Positions 1-9,182 of a stretch of DNA of 64,000 bases are shown piece after piece. The first letter of the stretch is position 1. Each line of letters opens with the position of its first letter. Source of the DNA: Arachnia propionica. GTDB taxonomy: Bacteria; Actinomycetota; Actinomycetes; Propionibacteriales; Propionibacteriaceae. The notes beneath the pieces were generated by a model that was not told the DNA's origin, made no database searches, and saw nothing but the letters and a program-made list of their open reading frames with translations. Both the position numbers and the translations under genes were made by a program. The stretch spans positions 1-64,000 of the forward strand of contig NZ_RQZG01000005.1 of assembly GCF_003859805.1 (NCBI RefSeq), written 5' to 3'.

Positions 1-1768
1 TCAACGGGGCAAGCTCGGCCACAAACCGGGAATCGCCCAACCAGCCGGCACCCGTGAGACACCACGACTGCTTCGCCACCGCCCCCGAAGCAAGCCAGGC
101 CCGGAACACCGCCACCGCGAACCCGTCCCGACTCACGACATCGGCGCGGTCGCGTACCGCCGCGACAAGAGGGTGCATCTCCTCGGCACTGAGGGCCTGC
201 ACCACCTCACCCACCTGGACCACCGAGAGCCGATGACCCTCCACCACCAACGGCGGCAACATCGCCAGATCGAAGGACACCGCTGGGGGTTTCGGCAGGC
301 TGGTAGCGGCCTCGACCCACCACCCGGTCTCAACAGACAACTCTGGGGTGTCGGCCTCGGCCAGCAGCTTCTCCACCACGCCTCGGGTGGCGCCGGAGGT
401 GTTGGGCAGCACCTCACGCAGCTGCTCCACTGGAACACCCCGCAACATCGGTGTCAATGCCTCGGCCTGCGACGGGGACAGACGAGCCGTCAAGGCTTCG
501 CTGATGTGGGAGTTCAACCACTCGGTGGCGACCGGGCCAGCCTTCGTCGCCAACAGGTCCAGGAACAACGGCACCACACCCGGACCATGAGCCACCTCGG
601 CGATGCTGCGGGCGTAGACCTCGGCCAAGCCCTTGCTCTCGTTGTTGATCTGTTGCACCAGGGCATTGAACCCGTGGGACCCGGTCGCGATCAGCCACGG
701 CACAGCCTCATGCCAGGAGAGCAGCCGCGCTCCGGTGCGTTTGGCGAAGGCCACCCGTTCGGCTGGCGTGGGCAGGATCGACCCGACGAGTGCACTGACT
801 CGGTAGGAGTCCTGAAGAGCTTGGTTGGGGATCTGGGCCATCAGGTCACGGGCGTCGTCTGGGCTCAGGCCTCCCAGGGCAGCACTGACCACCGCAGCAT
901 TGCGGTCGGTCTGCCAGGCACCGTAGACGTTCTGCTTGAACATGGCGGGCAGCGGTGACGGCAGGGCTTCGACAGCATCTCGGCGTTCCTCCTCGGAGCG
1001 GGAGACCAGCACCGGCCGCGCCAGCAGGGCATGGATGGAACGGGTGGCCAGGTCCTGGGTCAGTGGCTTCGCCTTCCGCTCCCACGGCGTCCGCAGCACC
1101 ACGGTGACCCACTCCGGCATCTCGATACCTCGGTGGTAGCTGTCCTTGGCCCGGCGTTGGGCATTGAGATCCTTCAGGTGCTTGTTCCACCAGGCCCGCC
1201 GCTCATGGCCGGGCAGGGTGGTGAACACCGGCTCGGAGAAGACGAACCGTTCCTGCACGTAGTAGTCGGTGTACTTCTGGATGCTGAGGATGCGGGCGGC
1301 GCGTTCGGCCTCGGCCTCCGCGTCGAAGGGCTCGGTGTCGGCCTCGATGGTGACCTCCCGGCTCAGGTCATAGGCCAGCTCGAACGGCGTCACCCTCAGC
1401 CCCAGGTCATCGGCATCGGCATCGGAGACGACGATCGGCTCTGGAGCCTCGGGTTCCGCCGTCTCCGGGGCCGTCGTGGGCGCCGTCGGCGTGGCGGGTT
1501 TCTTCATTGCTGCTTTCGGTTCGGTGGGCTCGGTGGGGGTCAGCGCCTGCGTCGACGCCCCGTCCTCATCCGCATACCCCTTCTTGAGCTTCGCCGCGAT
1601 CTGCTTCTCCGCCTCCGCCAGGGCCTTCTCCGCGCTGTCGTACTGCTTGGTCTTCGTGGTGCCATCCGAGCCACGTCGACCGTACCGGACGGTCACGAGG
1701 TCATCGGCCACGTCGATGTACCAGAACTTGTCAGAGGTTCCTTCGGTGAGACTGAGGCGTCGCTGCAT
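1..1768 (-). CDS. WGR / DUF4132 (MolR-like) protein, 3' part cut by window edge
   Basis: Reading the minus strand from ATG at 1768 gives 589 codons without a stop, running off the left edge, so the C-terminus is not visible. The N-terminus (about residues 1-65) is a WGR domain: an SDKFWYI segment, then VTVRYGRRGSDG and a KTKQYDSAEKALAEA helix. A 60-residue linker rich in Ala, Pro and Thr follows, then a long helical region of the kind found in MolR/YehI DUF4132 proteins. WGR domains are known from PARPs and from these bacterial proteins; the biochemical role of DUF4132 is unknown. It is the last visible gene of a minus-strand cluster with SWIM, VWA and DUF5682 genes. The 148-base gap to the SWIM gene may hold its own promoter. 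Family assignment is fairly sure; function is not. Confidence 0.75.
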   Translation of the reverse strand, partial: MQRRLSLTEGTSDKFWYIDVADDLVTVRYGRRGSDGTTKTKQYDSAEKALAEAEKQIAAKLKKGYADEDGASTQALTPTEPTEPKAAMKKPATPTAPTTAPETAEPEAPEPIVVSDADADDLGLRVTPFELAYDLSREVTIEADTEPFDAEAEAERAARILSIQKYTDYYVQERFVFSEPVFTTLPGHERRAWWNKHLKDLNAQRRAKDSYHRGIEMPEWVTVVLRTPWERKAKPLTQDLATRSIHALLARPVLVSRSEEERRDAVEALPSPLPAMFKQNVYGAWQTDRNAAVVSAALGGLSPDDARDLMAQIPNQALQDSYRVSALVGSILPTPAERVAFAKRTGARLLSWHEAVPWLIATGSHGFNALVQQINNESKGLAEVYARSIAEVAHGPGVVPLFLDLLATKAGPVATEWLNSHISEALTARLSPSQAEALTPMLRGVPVEQLREVLPNTSGATRGVVEKLLAEADTPELSVETGWWVEAATSLPKPPAVSFDLAMLPPLVVEGHRLSVVQVGEVVQALSAEEMHPLVAAVRDRADVVSRDGFAVAVFRAWLASGAVAKQSWCLTGAGWLGDSRFVAELAPL

Positions 1769-1916
1769 GAGAAGAACCCTAGAGCAACCCACCGACAAAA
1801 ATGTCTCCTCCTGCGCCCGCTGGTCGACCGACCATCCCAGAAGCTGCTCGTCGAGCCCCCACAGTCGTTCACCAACGAACCTCGCCCGGTCCCGAACAGT
1901 GGAGGAGAGCAGACCG

Positions 1917-3866
1917 TCAGGCCAGCGGATGGCCGAACGCGGAGACCAGCAGCAGATGCGCCACCTCATCCGGGCCTCGGTTCAGGAACGCCTGCGCGGC
2001 CTCCGCGACGAGTCTGCTGCCCGCCCGCCTGGCCTGGTCGATGAACTCCCGCCATGCCCGGTCCCGCTTCAGGATTCGGTCAGCACCCGCCACCAGCAGT
2101 TCGCCGAGCAGGACGTCCAGTCCGGTCAGCAGTGCACCCGGGCTGGTCAGCGGCCCCTCCGAACGTGAGACCGGTAGCTGCGGTGGGTCCGCCACCGGTT
2201 CGGCCACGTGCGGCTGCAGCGGCACCGCATCACCCACCAGCAGGAACGGATCCACGGTGGCACTGTGCTGATGCCACGACCACCGGCCCGAGACATGGGC
2301 CTCAGCTGGGTGCCGACGCTGCCACTCCAGCAGCCTGGCAGCAGTGGCGTGGAAGCCGTCGAAGGTGCGACGACCACGCCGCAGCCGCAGCTGGAACGGC
2401 TGCCCCTCGCCGTCGTGCAGCACCGCCACCAGCGACGCCGTCGCCGGATCGTGCCCGACCTCGACCACCCGGGTCACCCGGCAGGCCGCCAGATCACTGC
2501 CCGCCGCGCGATCCCCCAGGACCGCGGGCAGTCTTGTCTGGTGGGTGGCCAGCTCCGTGATGGTCTCCACCCGGAACGGGGCCTGCACCTGATCCAGGGC
2601 CCCGGCGGGCAGCCCCGTCGCGGACCGGTTGGTGTGCGAGAAGTCCCCGAGACCGTGGAGACGACCACCCAGCGACATCACCTGACCGCCACCCCAGGCG
2701 CTGATCGAGATCCCCGCGACGGTGCCCCGGGCCAGCCGCCACGACGGGGTGTCCTGCTCGTCCGTGATGCGCCGCGTCACCCGCATCGGCGCACCACTGC
2801 GGGCATCGACGAGATGAGCGATCACGCGGCAGTCGTCATCGGTCTCCAGGAACTCGGTACCGAGCCCCACCAGTCGGGACCTGGCCACCCGGGTCTGAAT
2901 CGCGGGTGATCCCGCCACCAGCCGGTCCGGCACCCTGCCAGGGTCAGGGTTGGACAAGGACAGGGTTCGGGCCAGCAACTCGGTGACGATCCGTACCAGC
3001 CGGGACGCATCGAAGCTGCGGTGTCGCCCCTCGTAGCGGGCGAGCTCCTCCAACAGCTCCTCCAGGAGATCGGCCAGATGGTGCAACTCGGCTGCGCGAG
3101 ATCGGGCCGCGAGCCTCGACCACACGGCGGCCAGGCTCCGGTGGCCAGCCTCCGCACCGACCCGTGCCAGCTCCGTCACCGCGGCACGGAGCTCGGTCAA
3201 CAGACCCACATCCGGGGTCCACTGCTCGGGGGTGGAACGCAGCCCGGAGTCGCCGAACGGCACCCCTCGGGCTGCCGCCACCGCCACGGCCACGTGGGCG
3301 CAGGGATCCGGGTCGTGACAGGTGCAGCGCACGTAGGTCAGGTCCGCCCCGGCCAGGAACCTCACCGCCACCGGGACCGGATGGTGGATCCGCACCACTG
3401 CGATGCCCCGGTGGGAACCGACATGGGCCAGCACCCCGGAGGCCACCAACCGCTGGGCACTGCGCACCGCAGCCGCCCCCAACGCAGCTGTCAGGGCGTC
3501 GTCGCCCACCTCGGCCGGATCGAAGGTCGCCACCGGTGCCGCGGCACCATCGACGACCGCGGGCTCGCTCTCGACCTCCTCGACGCTGCCCTGGGCCTGC
3601 TCCTGCTGGTAGACCAGCACGGCCCGCACGATGTGCCGACACCGATGGGTGGCCAGGCAGGTGCAGGTCCACTGGTCGAAGGGCCGATCCGCGAACAGCA
3701 CGCAGACGGTGCCGTCCTCGCCCGTGACGGTCACGCTGCCGTCGGCCTCCTCGCTGAGGCGGCACGGCGCCTGTCCCAGTTCCTTGCGGGCACGACGCAC
3801 CGTGCCCTTGTTGGTCAGGTCCTCCAGCACCGCATCGGTCAGTGCCAACAGATCAGGACGGCTCAC
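1917..3866 (-). CDS. SWIM zinc-finger protein (YehQ-like)
   Basis: This 649-residue protein carries two SWIM motifs of the form CxCx5CxH. One is at C68, C70, C76 and H78 (CTCLATHRCRH), the other at C181, C183, C189 and H191 (CTCHDPDPCAH). SWIM modules bind zinc and are thought to mediate DNA or protein contacts. The rest is helical followed by a beta-rich C-terminal half with no recognised enzyme motif. I chose GTG at 3866 because it overlaps the TGA of the VWA gene in a GTGA junction; the open frame extends upstream to 4784, but that stretch is antisense-frame noise over the VWA gene. The pairing with VWA and DUF5682 genes matches YehQ in E. coli. The exact cellular role is unknown. Confidence 0.8.
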   Translation of the reverse strand: MSRPDLLALTDAVLEDLTNKGTVRRARKELGQAPCRLSEEADGSVTVTGEDGTVCVLFADRPFDQWTCTCLATHRCRHIVRAVLVYQQEQAQGSVEEVESEPAVVDGAAAPVATFDPAEVGDDALTAALGAAAVRSAQRLVASGVLAHVGSHRGIAVVRIHHPVPVAVRFLAGADLTYVRCTCHDPDPCAHVAVAVAAARGVPFGDSGLRSTPEQWTPDVGLLTELRAAVTELARVGAEAGHRSLAAVWSRLAARSRAAELHHLADLLEELLEELARYEGRHRSFDASRLVRIVTELLARTLSLSNPDPGRVPDRLVAGSPAIQTRVARSRLVGLGTEFLETDDDCRVIAHLVDARSGAPMRVTRRITDEQDTPSWRLARGTVAGISISAWGGGQVMSLGGRLHGLGDFSHTNRSATGLPAGALDQVQAPFRVETITELATHQTRLPAVLGDRAAGSDLAACRVTRVVEVGHDPATASLVAVLHDGEGQPFQLRLRRGRRTFDGFHATAARLLEWQRRHPAEAHVSGRWSWHQHSATVDPFLLVGDAVPLQPHVAEPVADPPQLPVSRSEGPLTSPGALLTGLDVLLGELLVAGADRILKRDRAWREFIDQARRAGSRLVAEAAQAFLNRGPDEVAHLLLVSAFGHPLA

Positions 3867-4954
3867 TGGATCACCTCCGCCACCCACGCGGCCAGGTCGT
3901 GCGGGGTCATCGTCGCCACCTTCGCACCACGACGGGCCAGTCTGCGCGCCAGGTCCTCGTTGAGCCCCACTGCACCGTGCGAGTCCAGCGCGCCCAGCAC
4001 CAGCACCCTCACCCCGGCCTCCACCATCCGGGTCACGGAGTGCACCATGGCCTGCTCGGAGCCACCCTCGAACAGATCGGTGATGAGCACGAACATCGCC
4101 CGCCTCGGGGTGGTCACCAGGGACTCCGCGTAGACCACGGCCCGCGCGATGTCCGTACCTCCACCGAGCTGTACCTTCATCAGCGTCTCCACCGGATCGT
4201 CGACATCCGCGCTCAGATCCACCACCGAGGTGTCGAAGGCGATCAGATGGGTGCGCAACGCGGGCATCCGGTGGAAGATCGACGCGGTGATGGCGGAGTG
4301 GATCACCGAATCCGTCATGGAACCGGACTGGTCGACCGCGATGATGAACTGCCACTTCTCGGCGTGACGGCGGGTGCGCGAGACGAAGACCGGATCGGAG
4401 ATCACCAGCTTGCCCAGATCCTGCGACCAGTTCTTCAAATTCGTGCGGATGGTGCGCCTGGGATCGAAGTTCGCCGCGACCTTGTGAACGCTGCGCCGCT
4501 GCGGGTCCCGCCGCCCCGTCAACGACTGCACGATGCGGGGCTTCATCTTCTCGATCAGCTGATCGACCACCCTGCGGACGATCTGCCGGGCCGAGGCCAG
4601 CACGTCGTCGTTCATCAGGTGCTTGGTCCGCAGCACCGCCTGCAGCAGGGTCTCCGACGGCTCCACCCGCTCCAGCAGCTCCTTGTCCGTGACCAGCTCC
4701 AGCATCCCGTACCGCTCCAGCGCGTCCTCCTGGATGATCTCCCGGGTGCGTCTGGGGAACAGGGTCTCCACCTGGTTGATCCACGACGGCACCGTGAGCG
4801 ACGACGTCGTGTCGCCGCCCTGCCTGCCGTGGGACTCGCGATCGTAGAGGAAGTCCAGGGCCTCGGCCCGTGCCAGGTCGATCCCCGCCAGGTCACCCAA
4901 GGCCTCCGAACCCTCGCCGAGCACCAACCGCCACCGGGTCAGCCGCTCATCCAT
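3863..4954 (-). CDS. von Willebrand factor A domain protein (YehP-like)
   Basis: A 363-residue soluble protein. Residues 1-200 are helical and residues 200-363 form a VWA domain. The metal-ion adhesion site is intact: AVDQSGS has the DxSxS triad at D208, S210 and S212, followed by GGGTD near 264-268 and LITD further on. In the MoxR/VWA partnership such proteins bind client or co-chaperone subunits through a divalent metal while an AAA+ ATPase remodels them. The start at 4954 is preceded by GGGAGG at good spacing and overlaps the end of the DUF5682 gene by 8 bases; the 3' end overlaps the SWIM gene by 4. No AAA+ ATPase is encoded next to it here, which is unusual for this family. Confidence 0.85.
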   Translation of the reverse strand: MDERLTRWRLVLGEGSEALGDLAGIDLARAEALDFLYDRESHGRQGGDTTSSLTVPSWINQVETLFPRRTREIIQEDALERYGMLELVTDKELLERVEPSETLLQAVLRTKHLMNDDVLASARQIVRRVVDQLIEKMKPRIVQSLTGRRDPQRRSVHKVAANFDPRRTIRTNLKNWSQDLGKLVISDPVFVSRTRRHAEKWQFIIAVDQSGSMTDSVIHSAITASIFHRMPALRTHLIAFDTSVVDLSADVDDPVETLMKVQLGGGTDIARAVVYAESLVTTPRRAMFVLITDLFEGGSEQAMVHSVTRMVEAGVRVLVLGALDSHGAVGLNEDLARRLARRGAKVATMTPHDLAAWVAEVIQ

Positions 4955-7205
4955 GTGCACCTCCCACACCCAGGAAACGACGAAGACTCACGGCCAGCTC
5001 CGTCTCGAAGCTCGCGATGCCCACCGCATCCTCGACCGAGCCGGAGAACCGGATGGTGGCGAGCACTGCGTCCTCGCCCAGGACCAGATCCGCCACCTTG
5101 GCCCGCTCGGCCGGGGTGTAGCCACTGAAGGCGCGACGCAACCCCGGCAGCGAGTCGAGGAAACCCTCCTCACTCAGGGAGGTGAGCACCTGGTCCAGAT
5201 GGAGCAGCGCGGCAGGGCGACGCAGGGCCGCCTCCCGGACCACCCCCAACAGCCCGGCCACGAAGTCGCCGAAGTGCTCCGGAACCGCCAACACCGAGAT
5301 CCGCTCCGCGATCTCCTCCTCGCCGCGTGCCTCTGCCAGCCACTGGGCACCCAGGCAGGCACCGCGCACGCTCGGAGCCTGCCGGTCGTCGAGGACCACG
5401 GCATCCAGGGCATGGTGGAAGGAGACCAGGTCGAGTCCGAGCTGATCGCCCACCCGCTCCGCGCAGTCGGTCAGCGCTCGCATCGCCTGGCTGAACCCCT
5501 CCAGGGCAGGCCCCTCCGCCAGCGGGGTGAGGCGTTCCAGCAGCCGGACGGCACGGTCGAAGGCGGTGCCGAGCAGCCTCCCCAGATCGGCCCGCCCCGT
5601 GGCCCGCAGGATCGGGTCGTAGCGGTAGAGCTGCATCAGGACGCCGATCGCCTCACCCAGGCCGGGCAGTGCGACGGCCCTCGCCAGGAGATTCTCGGTG
5701 CGGGCCTGCAGGCTGGTGGACAGCTGTCCCACCCCGCACAGCGCGGCCTGCATGACCAGACGCGCGGCGGCGGCGGGATCGTCGACGATGTCGGCGGCCT
5801 GCACCAAGAGCCGCTGCACGACGGCCTGCTCGATGCTCCCTCCGAAGCGGGCGGCCTCGACCAGTCCGCCCTCGAAGGTCGGGGTCCAGATCAGCTGCCA
5901 GCGCTCCATCCCGTCGTGCTGTGCCCCCTGCAGGAGGGTGAAGCCGGGGATCTCCAGGACAGCGACGCCATGGAGCAACCGGGATCGTTCCACCCCCTCA
6001 TCGGTGGCGAGATCAGCCACCTCCTGGCGCAGCGTCGGTGTCGGCATCAATCCCAGGGCGCTGAGCCGGGTGCGCAGCTCAAGGGTCAAGGGTGGCTGTC
6101 TGGTCCCTGCCGCGAGCCCTCCCATCCGGTCCCCGCGCAGGACGAGCAGCACCGCAGCCAGCAACGGGTGATCCTGGCCACGATCATCCTTGACCAGGGC
6201 CGAGACGATTCCTTCCAGCAGGTCGGTGCGCCAGATCTGGGGATGACCACGGAGTCGGGCCAGGGCGCCGGCGGTGACCCGCACCGCCATCAGGTTGGCG
6301 GGGGAGAAGAACTGCCCGTTGCCGCGCAGTGTCGTCACGACCTCCGCCAGCAGGGCCTCGGCGGTGTCGGGACGTCCGGCGTCACGGTCCCGGAACAGGC
6401 GGTCGTAGAAGCCGGGGGAGGGCTGTCCGGCGTCGTACCCGTCGAGGGCGTCGAGAGCGGCGTACGAGGTGGGGGTCAGTGCGATGCCGTAACGGTCGTC
6501 ATCGGCGGGTGGCTGCCAGACCTCGACCGGTTCCGGTGGCGAGGCGAGCAACTGCTCCAACCCGGCCACGTGTGCGGCCCCGCACACCACCAGCAGATCA
6601 TCGCCGTGGCGGTCCCGGGCATCAAGGATGCGCCCTGCCATGTGGGCCTCCCTGCGGCGGGTCTCCTCGTCCGCATCACCTCGCAGCAGTTCCCCGATGA
6701 GCCGCATCCTGGTCCGGTGGGTGGCGAGGTCCAGCCGGGGATCCACCTCGATCAGCTCGTCGAACAGGGTCGAGAGGTCGTCCACACCGAACTCCCGCTG
6801 GAGGTGCTCCGTGATCCGTTCGGTCACCACGGGTTCGGCGAACCGGTTCTCCGCGGTCGCGATGTCGACGAAGGCCAGCCAGGGCAGGTCGATGAACTCG
6901 GTGTGGACGGTAAGTTCCCGTGCGGTGCGGAGGGCCACCCACTCGGGGCTGAAATCCGTCAGGGGGTAGAAGCTGCTGCGTCGGATCGCTGCCTGAGGGC
7001 TGGCCTCCGGGGCATCGGGGAACAACGGGGCCCAGGAGTAGATCATCACCGGGAGCCGGTGGTCGAGCGTCAGCTCCGACAGGTGCGGGTTGAACTCGGT
7101 GGGGCCCTCCACCAGCAGTGCCTTCGGAGGGGCGTCGAGCAGTCGCTGTCGGAGAAGACGGGCGGCGGTCGGGGAGTGATGCCTGACCCCGAAGAACTCG
7201 ACCAT
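4947..7205 (-). CDS. DUF5682 family protein (YehM-like)
   Basis: A 752-residue protein with no signal peptide or membrane segment. The N-terminus (FFGVRHHSPT, LLVEGPTEF) and a later segment (LLVVCGAAHVAGL, around residue 260) are typical of DUF5682 and recall the ChaN/TraB-type fold. The C-terminal two-thirds is helical and repeat-like. The frame stays open to 7460, but ATG at 7205 begins the conserved part and sits exactly 6 bases after CACAAT, so the message may be leaderless. It heads the four-gene minus-strand cluster (DUF5682, VWA, SWIM, WGR/DUF4132) and shares a 120-base divergent promoter region with the DUF1707 gene. Biochemical function is not established for the family. Confidence 0.75.
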   Translation of the reverse strand: MVEFFGVRHHSPTAARLLRQRLLDAPPKALLVEGPTEFNPHLSELTLDHRLPVMIYSWAPLFPDAPEASPQAAIRRSSFYPLTDFSPEWVALRTARELTVHTEFIDLPWLAFVDIATAENRFAEPVVTERITEHLQREFGVDDLSTLFDELIEVDPRLDLATHRTRMRLIGELLRGDADEETRRREAHMAGRILDARDRHGDDLLVVCGAAHVAGLEQLLASPPEPVEVWQPPADDDRYGIALTPTSYAALDALDGYDAGQPSPGFYDRLFRDRDAGRPDTAEALLAEVVTTLRGNGQFFSPANLMAVRVTAGALARLRGHPQIWRTDLLEGIVSALVKDDRGQDHPLLAAVLLVLRGDRMGGLAAGTRQPPLTLELRTRLSALGLMPTPTLRQEVADLATDEGVERSRLLHGVAVLEIPGFTLLQGAQHDGMERWQLIWTPTFEGGLVEAARFGGSIEQAVVQRLLVQAADIVDDPAAAARLVMQAALCGVGQLSTSLQARTENLLARAVALPGLGEAIGVLMQLYRYDPILRATGRADLGRLLGTAFDRAVRLLERLTPLAEGPALEGFSQAMRALTDCAERVGDQLGLDLVSFHHALDAVVLDDRQAPSVRGACLGAQWLAEARGEEEIAERISVLAVPEHFGDFVAGLLGVVREAALRRPAALLHLDQVLTSLSEEGFLDSLPGLRRAFSGYTPAERAKVADLVLGEDAVLATIRFSGSVEDAVGIASFETELAVSLRRFLGVGGAHG

Positions 7206-7217
7206 TGGCCCATTGTG
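7206..7217 (-). promoter_or_regulatory. Candidate leaderless -10 element of the DUF5682 gene
   Basis: On the minus strand CACAAT is followed by six bases and then the ATG at 7205. This -10/N6/start geometry places the likely transcription start on the A of the start codon. No Shine-Dalgarno sequence is visible, which agrees. The hexamer lacks the first T of TANNNT, so confidence is modest. Confidence 0.4.
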
Positions 7218-7325
7218 CCGAGGTACTGCGACCCTGGTCCAGAAAACGCCTCCGGGACTCCGACCAAGGGCTTGAGATGGGGTGATGCTGTGGACTTTTC
7301 CCCGACCGGGGAGGATCATGCCCTC

Positions 7326-8135
7326 ATGAGCAACCTCCACGTGTCCTTCAAGGAGCGGGACGTCTACCTTGACATCCTGTCCGAGAACTACTCGGAGGGC
7401 CGGTTGTCGGACGGGGAGTTCGCGGAGCGTCAGGACCAGATCCTGAGTGCCGTGACCCACGGGCAGTGCAGGGAGGCGCTGCGAGGACTCGTCGTCAGCC
7501 GTGAGGAACCCTTTCCCGGCGAGCAGGAACCCCCGGTGCCGCAGCCGGTGGCCCCGCCCCGTCGCTCCCGCCGTTCGGTGCTCGCAGCAGGGGTGGCGGG
7601 TCTCGGGCTCCTGGGGCTCGGTGGTCTGGGAATTCTGGGGATGCGTGTGAATTCCTACACCTCAGGCTCGGAGACCATCACCGTGGAGCCGTTCGCCATC
7701 CTGGACGGTGTTGCCGTGATGGCCGAGTGGGAGGACTGGCCACGCATGGTCCAGGCCCTGGAAGCGGCGGGTGTGGCAGGGGTGCAGCGGTTGTCGATCA
7801 AGCCGGGAGAGCTGGAGGGGGAGGTCAGTCGTCTGTACGACGGGCGGGTGCTGCGGATCACCACGCACGACAAGGTGGTGCGCACCGCCGAGGTGTTCGA
7901 CGCGCAGGAACACATCGTCTTCTCCCTGGAGGACTTCGGTGGGGAGCGACTCGTGTCACGGATGACCGACCTGGTCAAGGAGACCTGGCCCGGGGTGACC
8001 CGGGTCGAGAGCATCCGGCTGCGTGGCTCTGACGGAGGTGGTGACATCCGGGTCACCTTCACCGAGGGGGATCGCACCCGTACTGCGCTCATCGACTCCT
8101 TGAGCCATCGCATCCTGGACGTCATGGACGGATAG
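7326..8135 (+). CDS. DUF1707 domain membrane protein
   Basis: A 269-residue protein. Residues about 8-55 match the actinobacterial DUF1707 (SHOCT-like) domain: VSFKERDVYLDILSENYSEGRLSDGEF, then ERQDQILSAVT. A Pro/Arg-rich linker leads to one transmembrane helix (VLAAGVAGLGLLGLGGLGILGM, about 85-106), and the remaining 160 residues should be outside the cell. That outer part is beta-rich with no recognised domain. ATG at 7326 follows GGGGAGG at about 10 bases; the longer upstream open frame is antisense to the DUF5682 gene. DUF1707 proteins have been linked to envelope stress and signalling, but no activity can be inferred here. Confidence 0.75.
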   Translation: MSNLHVSFKERDVYLDILSENYSEGRLSDGEFAERQDQILSAVTHGQCREALRGLVVSREEPFPGEQEPPVPQPVAPPRRSRRSVLAAGVAGLGLLGLGGLGILGMRVNSYTSGSETITVEPFAILDGVAVMAEWEDWPRMVQALEAAGVAGVQRLSIKPGELEGEVSRLYDGRVLRITTHDKVVRTAEVFDAQEHIVFSLEDFGGERLVSRMTDLVKETWPGVTRVESIRLRGSDGGGDIRVTFTEGDRTRTALIDSLSHRILDVMDG

Positions 8136-8172
8136 GTAGGATCAGCACCGACCGGAGGCGAGGAGGACAAGC

Positions 8173-8661
8173 GTGCGGGTCGTCGCGATTGCAGCCGTGG
8201 CCGACAACGGGGTGATCGGTTCGGGTGAGGACATGCTCTGGCACATCCCGGCTGATTTCCGACGTTTCAAGGCCGTCACCACCGGAAACACCCTCATCTT
8301 CGGGCGTCGTACCCACGAGCAGGTCGGGCTGCTGCCGAATCGCCGCATCATCGTCGTCACCCGGGACCCGGCGTGGAGTGACGACGGTGTGGAGGTGGCA
8401 CACTCCATCGAGGAGGCCCTCGAGCTGGCCGCCGCCACCCCGGAGAGGACCTGTTTCGTCGGGGGCGGCGGCGAGATCTACGCGGCCGCCTGGCCGTACC
8501 TGACCGAGCTGGACATCACCCATGTCCACCAGAGCCCGGAGGGGGCGGCGACGTTCCCCGTCGTGACTGCCCACGAATGGACCGAGATCAGCCGCGAGAT
8601 CCACGAGGGCTTCGACTTCGTCCAGTACCGGCCCACGCCTGCGGCATCCGACGAGGGCTGA
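8173..8661 (+). CDS. folA: dihydrofolate reductase
   Basis: A 162-residue enzyme that reduces dihydrofolate to tetrahydrofolate with NADPH. The N-terminus (VAIAAVADNGVIGSGEDMLWHIPADFRRFK) holds the substrate-site acid in the usual place (D in PADF). NTLIFGRRTHEQVG and LPNRRIIVVTR follow the classic GRRTW/LP-RR layout, and VGGGGEIYAAAW is the NADP-binding glycine segment. The GTG start at 8173 has GAGGAGG just upstream. A -10-like TAGGAT lies near 8136. No thymidylate synthase gene adjoins it, so the usual thyA-folA pair is absent in this window. It ends 2 bases before the convergent gene at 8664. Confidence 0.93.
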   Translation: MRVVAIAAVADNGVIGSGEDMLWHIPADFRRFKAVTTGNTLIFGRRTHEQVGLLPNRRIIVVTRDPAWSDDGVEVAHSIEEALELAAATPERTCFVGGGGEIYAAAWPYLTELDITHVHQSPEGAATFPVVTAHEWTEISREIHEGFDFVQYRPTPAASDEG

Positions 8662-8663
8662 CC

Positions 8664-9182
8664 TCAGTACCGGGGGCGTGTGAACTCGACCCGGAGGTCG
8701 ACAGGTGGCTGTGCCATCAGGTGGAGCGGGAGGACGATGTCGAAGCTGGGGTACCGGGTCGTGGCGATGAGGCGCTGGTCATCCACCACCACCTGCTCGA
8801 TCTCCTCCAGACCGTCGAGGACCAACGCCCAGACCAGGGTGCGGTCAGCGCTGTTCTCGCACGCGATGACCACCTCTGACTCCCAGGCGGTCCCGCCGTA
8901 CCGGATGCGTTGCGCACCCAGATCGACGGAGCGGGCCACATCCACCTCGTTCCAGTGGCCAGGGCGGTACTTCAGGAGAGTGCTGGTGTGGGACTCGCAC
9001 AACGGCTGCCAGGAGCTCGGTCGACCATCCGTCGCATCGGCGCAGAACTCCCCGAGGACCAGGGTCCCGTCACCGAGGACGAGGCCGTCCCACAGCGGGA
9101 GCTCCCGATCCGCAGCCTGCCATCGCCGCTGCAGTTCCTCGACGGCTCGTTGCCGGGAGACGGCCTCGTCCTCATCGTTCAC
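8664..9182 (-). CDS. hypothetical protein, translationally coupled to a Tat-exported protein
   Basis: A 172-residue soluble protein with no signal peptide, membrane helix or recognised motif. It begins with a charged helix (DEDEAVSRQRAVEELQRRWQ) and continues as a beta-rich domain with several Trp residues. GTG at 9182 overlaps the stop of the upstream secreted-protein gene in a GTGA junction, so both are probably on one transcript. I do not recognise the family. Codon usage (high GC at third positions) supports a real gene. Confidence 0.55.
   Translation of the reverse strand: MNDEDEAVSRQRAVEELQRRWQAADRELPLWDGLVLGDGTLVLGEFCADATDGRPSSWQPLCESHTSTLLKYRPGHWNEVDVARSVDLGAQRIRYGGTAWESEVVIACENSADRTLVWALVLDGLEEIEQVVVDDQRLIATTRYPSFDIVLPLHLMAQPPVDLRVEFTRPRY

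Noticed and set aside
1917-4784. A 955-codon open frame taken as one gene
   Set aside because: The portion above 3866 is antisense-frame noise over the VWA gene (Gly/Arg/Pro-rich composition). The conserved SWIM protein begins at GTG 3866, overlapping the VWA stop.
4953-8135. A 1060-codon plus-strand open frame
   Set aside because: Everything before 7326 lies opposite the DUF5682 gene and has no protein-like composition. Only the DUF1707 protein at the end is real.
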